14,766 nt of DNA, taken from the NCBI GenBank assembly GCA_020435885.1, contig JAGQYU010000157.1, forward strand, positions 1 through 14,766, written 5' to 3'. This document shows, in pieces, positions 13,633 through 14,766 of the stretch. The stretch's first letter is position 1. Each line of letters begins with the position of its first letter. The notes below the pieces were generated by a model. It made no database searches. It was not told where the DNA came from and saw only the letters and a list, made by a program, of their open reading frames with translations. The translations under genes and the position numbers were made by a program. Origin of the DNA: Flavobacteriaceae bacterium (GTDB lineage Bacteria > Bacteroidota > Bacteroidia > Flavobacteriales > Flavobacteriaceae).

Positions 13633-14739
13633 TTATTCATCAATACCTACTAATTCCAGTTCAAAGATAAGATCGGTATTTGGTGGAATTGGGCCTCTTC
13701 CCTGAGGGCCATAGCCTAAGTAAGAAGGGACAAATATCATTACCTTATCACCGACACTCATAGACAATAAACCTTCTCTAAAACCGGGTACTAACTGTGC
13801 ATCTGTACTATAACCCATACGGACAGGATTATATCCACCCATTTCTTCTCTTTGCGGGTCATATTTATTAAACTTCTCGGCAATTTCTTTTATGTTAGAA
13901 TCAAAAAGATCTCCTGTAGTAAAATAACCTGCATAATTAACTCTTACATAACTCCCCAACACAGGTTTTTCTCCGTTTCCTTTATTTTCATAATAGATTT
14001 TCAGTCCAGATTCTAGTGTTTCGGCTTTAGCCTTATAACTTTCCTGTAATCGTAAAAAATCAGCTTTTGCTTTTTCTTTTATTTCGTTTCTTTTTTTGGC
14101 TTCTTCCTCCAGTTTTTTAAAGTAATTACCGAATACTTTAGGCGCATCAAAATCTTTTGCTTCTCTGCCAACCCGTATGATCTCTACCTTATTCATCACA
14201 TCGCCTTGAGCAATACTATCTACAACATTTTGTCCTTCAACTACATAACCGAATACCGAGTGACGCCCATCTAAATGTGGAGTTGGCCTATGTGTAATAA
14301 AAAATTGACTGCCATTTGTAGTTGGAGGTCCGGAATTTGCCATTGACAAAGTCCCTGCCCTGTTATGAGGAAATTTTACTTTAGCACTATCATTCAGAGG
14401 AATTTCATTTTCAAACAAATAACCAGGACCACCTAAACCTGAACCCAAAGGATCTCCGCCTTGAATAACAAAATTAGGAACCACACGGTGAAAAGTTAAG
14501 CCATTAAAGTATCGTTTGTTTTTGTATTGTTCACTCACATAAGGATTTGAGCCTTCCGCCAACGAAATAAAATTGGCAACTGTAACAGGCACATCTTTAT
14601 ATTCCAGTTCTAAAACAATGTCGCCTATATCAGTATTAATTTTGGCATATAGACCATCTCCCAACTTTTGATTGCTGGTAGATTTACAAGAGCTAACTGC
14701 TACCAAAAGCAGTAACAATGCTAATTTGATTCCTTTCAT
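13633..14739 (-). CDS. Lipoprotein peptidyl-prolyl isomerase, cyclophilin-FKBP fusion
   Basis: This is an envelope prolyl isomerase/chaperone with two unrelated catalytic domains in one chain. The 368 residues begin with a signal and lipobox (VSSC, C18), so the mature protein is membrane-anchored outside the cytoplasm. The cyclophilin domain spans about 28-192, with FHRVVPNFVIQGGDP (83-97, catalytic Arg R85), NGSQFFIT (142-149) and LDGRHSVFG (156-164). A charged helical linker spans about 203-242 (KKLEEEAKKRNEIKEKAKADF). The FKBP domain spans about 244-368, with VRVNYAGYF, LFDSN, LVPGFREGLLSMSVGDK and FVPSYLGYGPQGRGPIPPNTDLIFELELVGI. About 30 extra residues lie between FDS and LVPGF. The start is ATG 14739, near the window edge. 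Dual-family immunophilins of this order have been reported from Flavobacterium relatives. It is convergent with meaB. Confidence 0.95.
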   Translation of the reverse strand: MKGIKLALLLLLVAVSSCKSTSNQKLGDGLYAKINTDIGDIVLELEYKDVPVTVANFISLAEGSNPYVSEQYKNKRYFNGLTFHRVVPNFVIQGGDPLGSGLGGPGYLFENEIPLNDSAKVKFPHNRAGTLSMANSGPPTTNGSQFFITHRPTPHLDGRHSVFGYVVEGQNVVDSIAQGDVMNKVEIIRVGREAKDFDAPKVFGNYFKKLEEEAKKRNEIKEKAKADFLRLQESYKAKAETLESGLKIYYENKGNGEKPVLGSYVRVNYAGYFTTGDLFDSNIKEIAEKFNKYDPQREEMGGYNPVRMGYSTDAQLVPGFREGLLSMSVGDKVMIFVPSYLGYGPQGRGPIPPNTDLIFELELVGIDE

Positions 14740-14766
14740 AAATTATTTATTATTAACTATTATTTT

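Overview
The window reads as an AT-rich, gene-dense chromosomal segment of a Bacteroidota bacterium, most likely of the family Flavobacteriaceae. The reasons are the protein types (CCC-motif membrane protein, DUF2752 pair, lipoprotein with Asp-rich type-3 repeats, Bacteroidota-type Lgt, lipoprotein cyclophilin-FKBP fusion), the weak Shine-Dalgarno signals, and a few TAnnTTTG-like promoter elements. No species can be named from sequence alone. I see no tRNA, rRNA, insertion sequence, CRISPR array or phage gene. No gap between genes exceeds about 105 bases, so nearly everything is coding.

Layout from left to right. (1) The 3' part of yidC (+) ends at a perfect bidirectional hairpin shared with a convergent NifS/IscS-type cysteine desulfurase gene (-). 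(2) A plus-strand accessory block (2294-4179) encodes a lipoprotein with calcium-binding-type repeats and three small membrane proteins: DUF2752, CCC-motif protein, DUF2752. This is the least understood part of the window. (3) A long minus-strand series runs from 10305 down to 4176: cysS, yidD, lgt, ornithine aminotransferase, a secreted NTF2-like protein and two tandem PPK2-type polyphosphate kinases. Most junctions are very short or overlapping. The last kinase meets the DUF2752 block tail to tail, with the stop codons overlapping in TTAA. (4) A minus-strand regulatory operon (12417 to 10397) encodes an ECF sigma factor, a membrane anti-sigma-like protein and a secreted protein with a DUF4097-like start and a long charged coiled coil. 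It ends in a clear terminator. (5) meaB (+), divergent from the sigma factor, ends in a bidirectional terminator that contains its own stop codon. It faces a gene (-) for a lipoprotein carrying both a cyclophilin and an FKBP domain.

Functional links: YidC and YidD both serve membrane-protein insertion. Lgt lipidates lipoproteins such as the two in this window. CysS and the desulfurase both use cysteine. The two PPK2 kinases probably interconvert polyphosphate and nucleotides, and their co-transcription with ornithine aminotransferase may tie nucleotide energy balance to arginine/proline metabolism; that link is inference. The strongest candidates for undescribed biology are the DUF2752/CCC/DUF2752 membrane cassette and the diverged tandem PPK2 pair in an operon with an NTF2-like exported protein.
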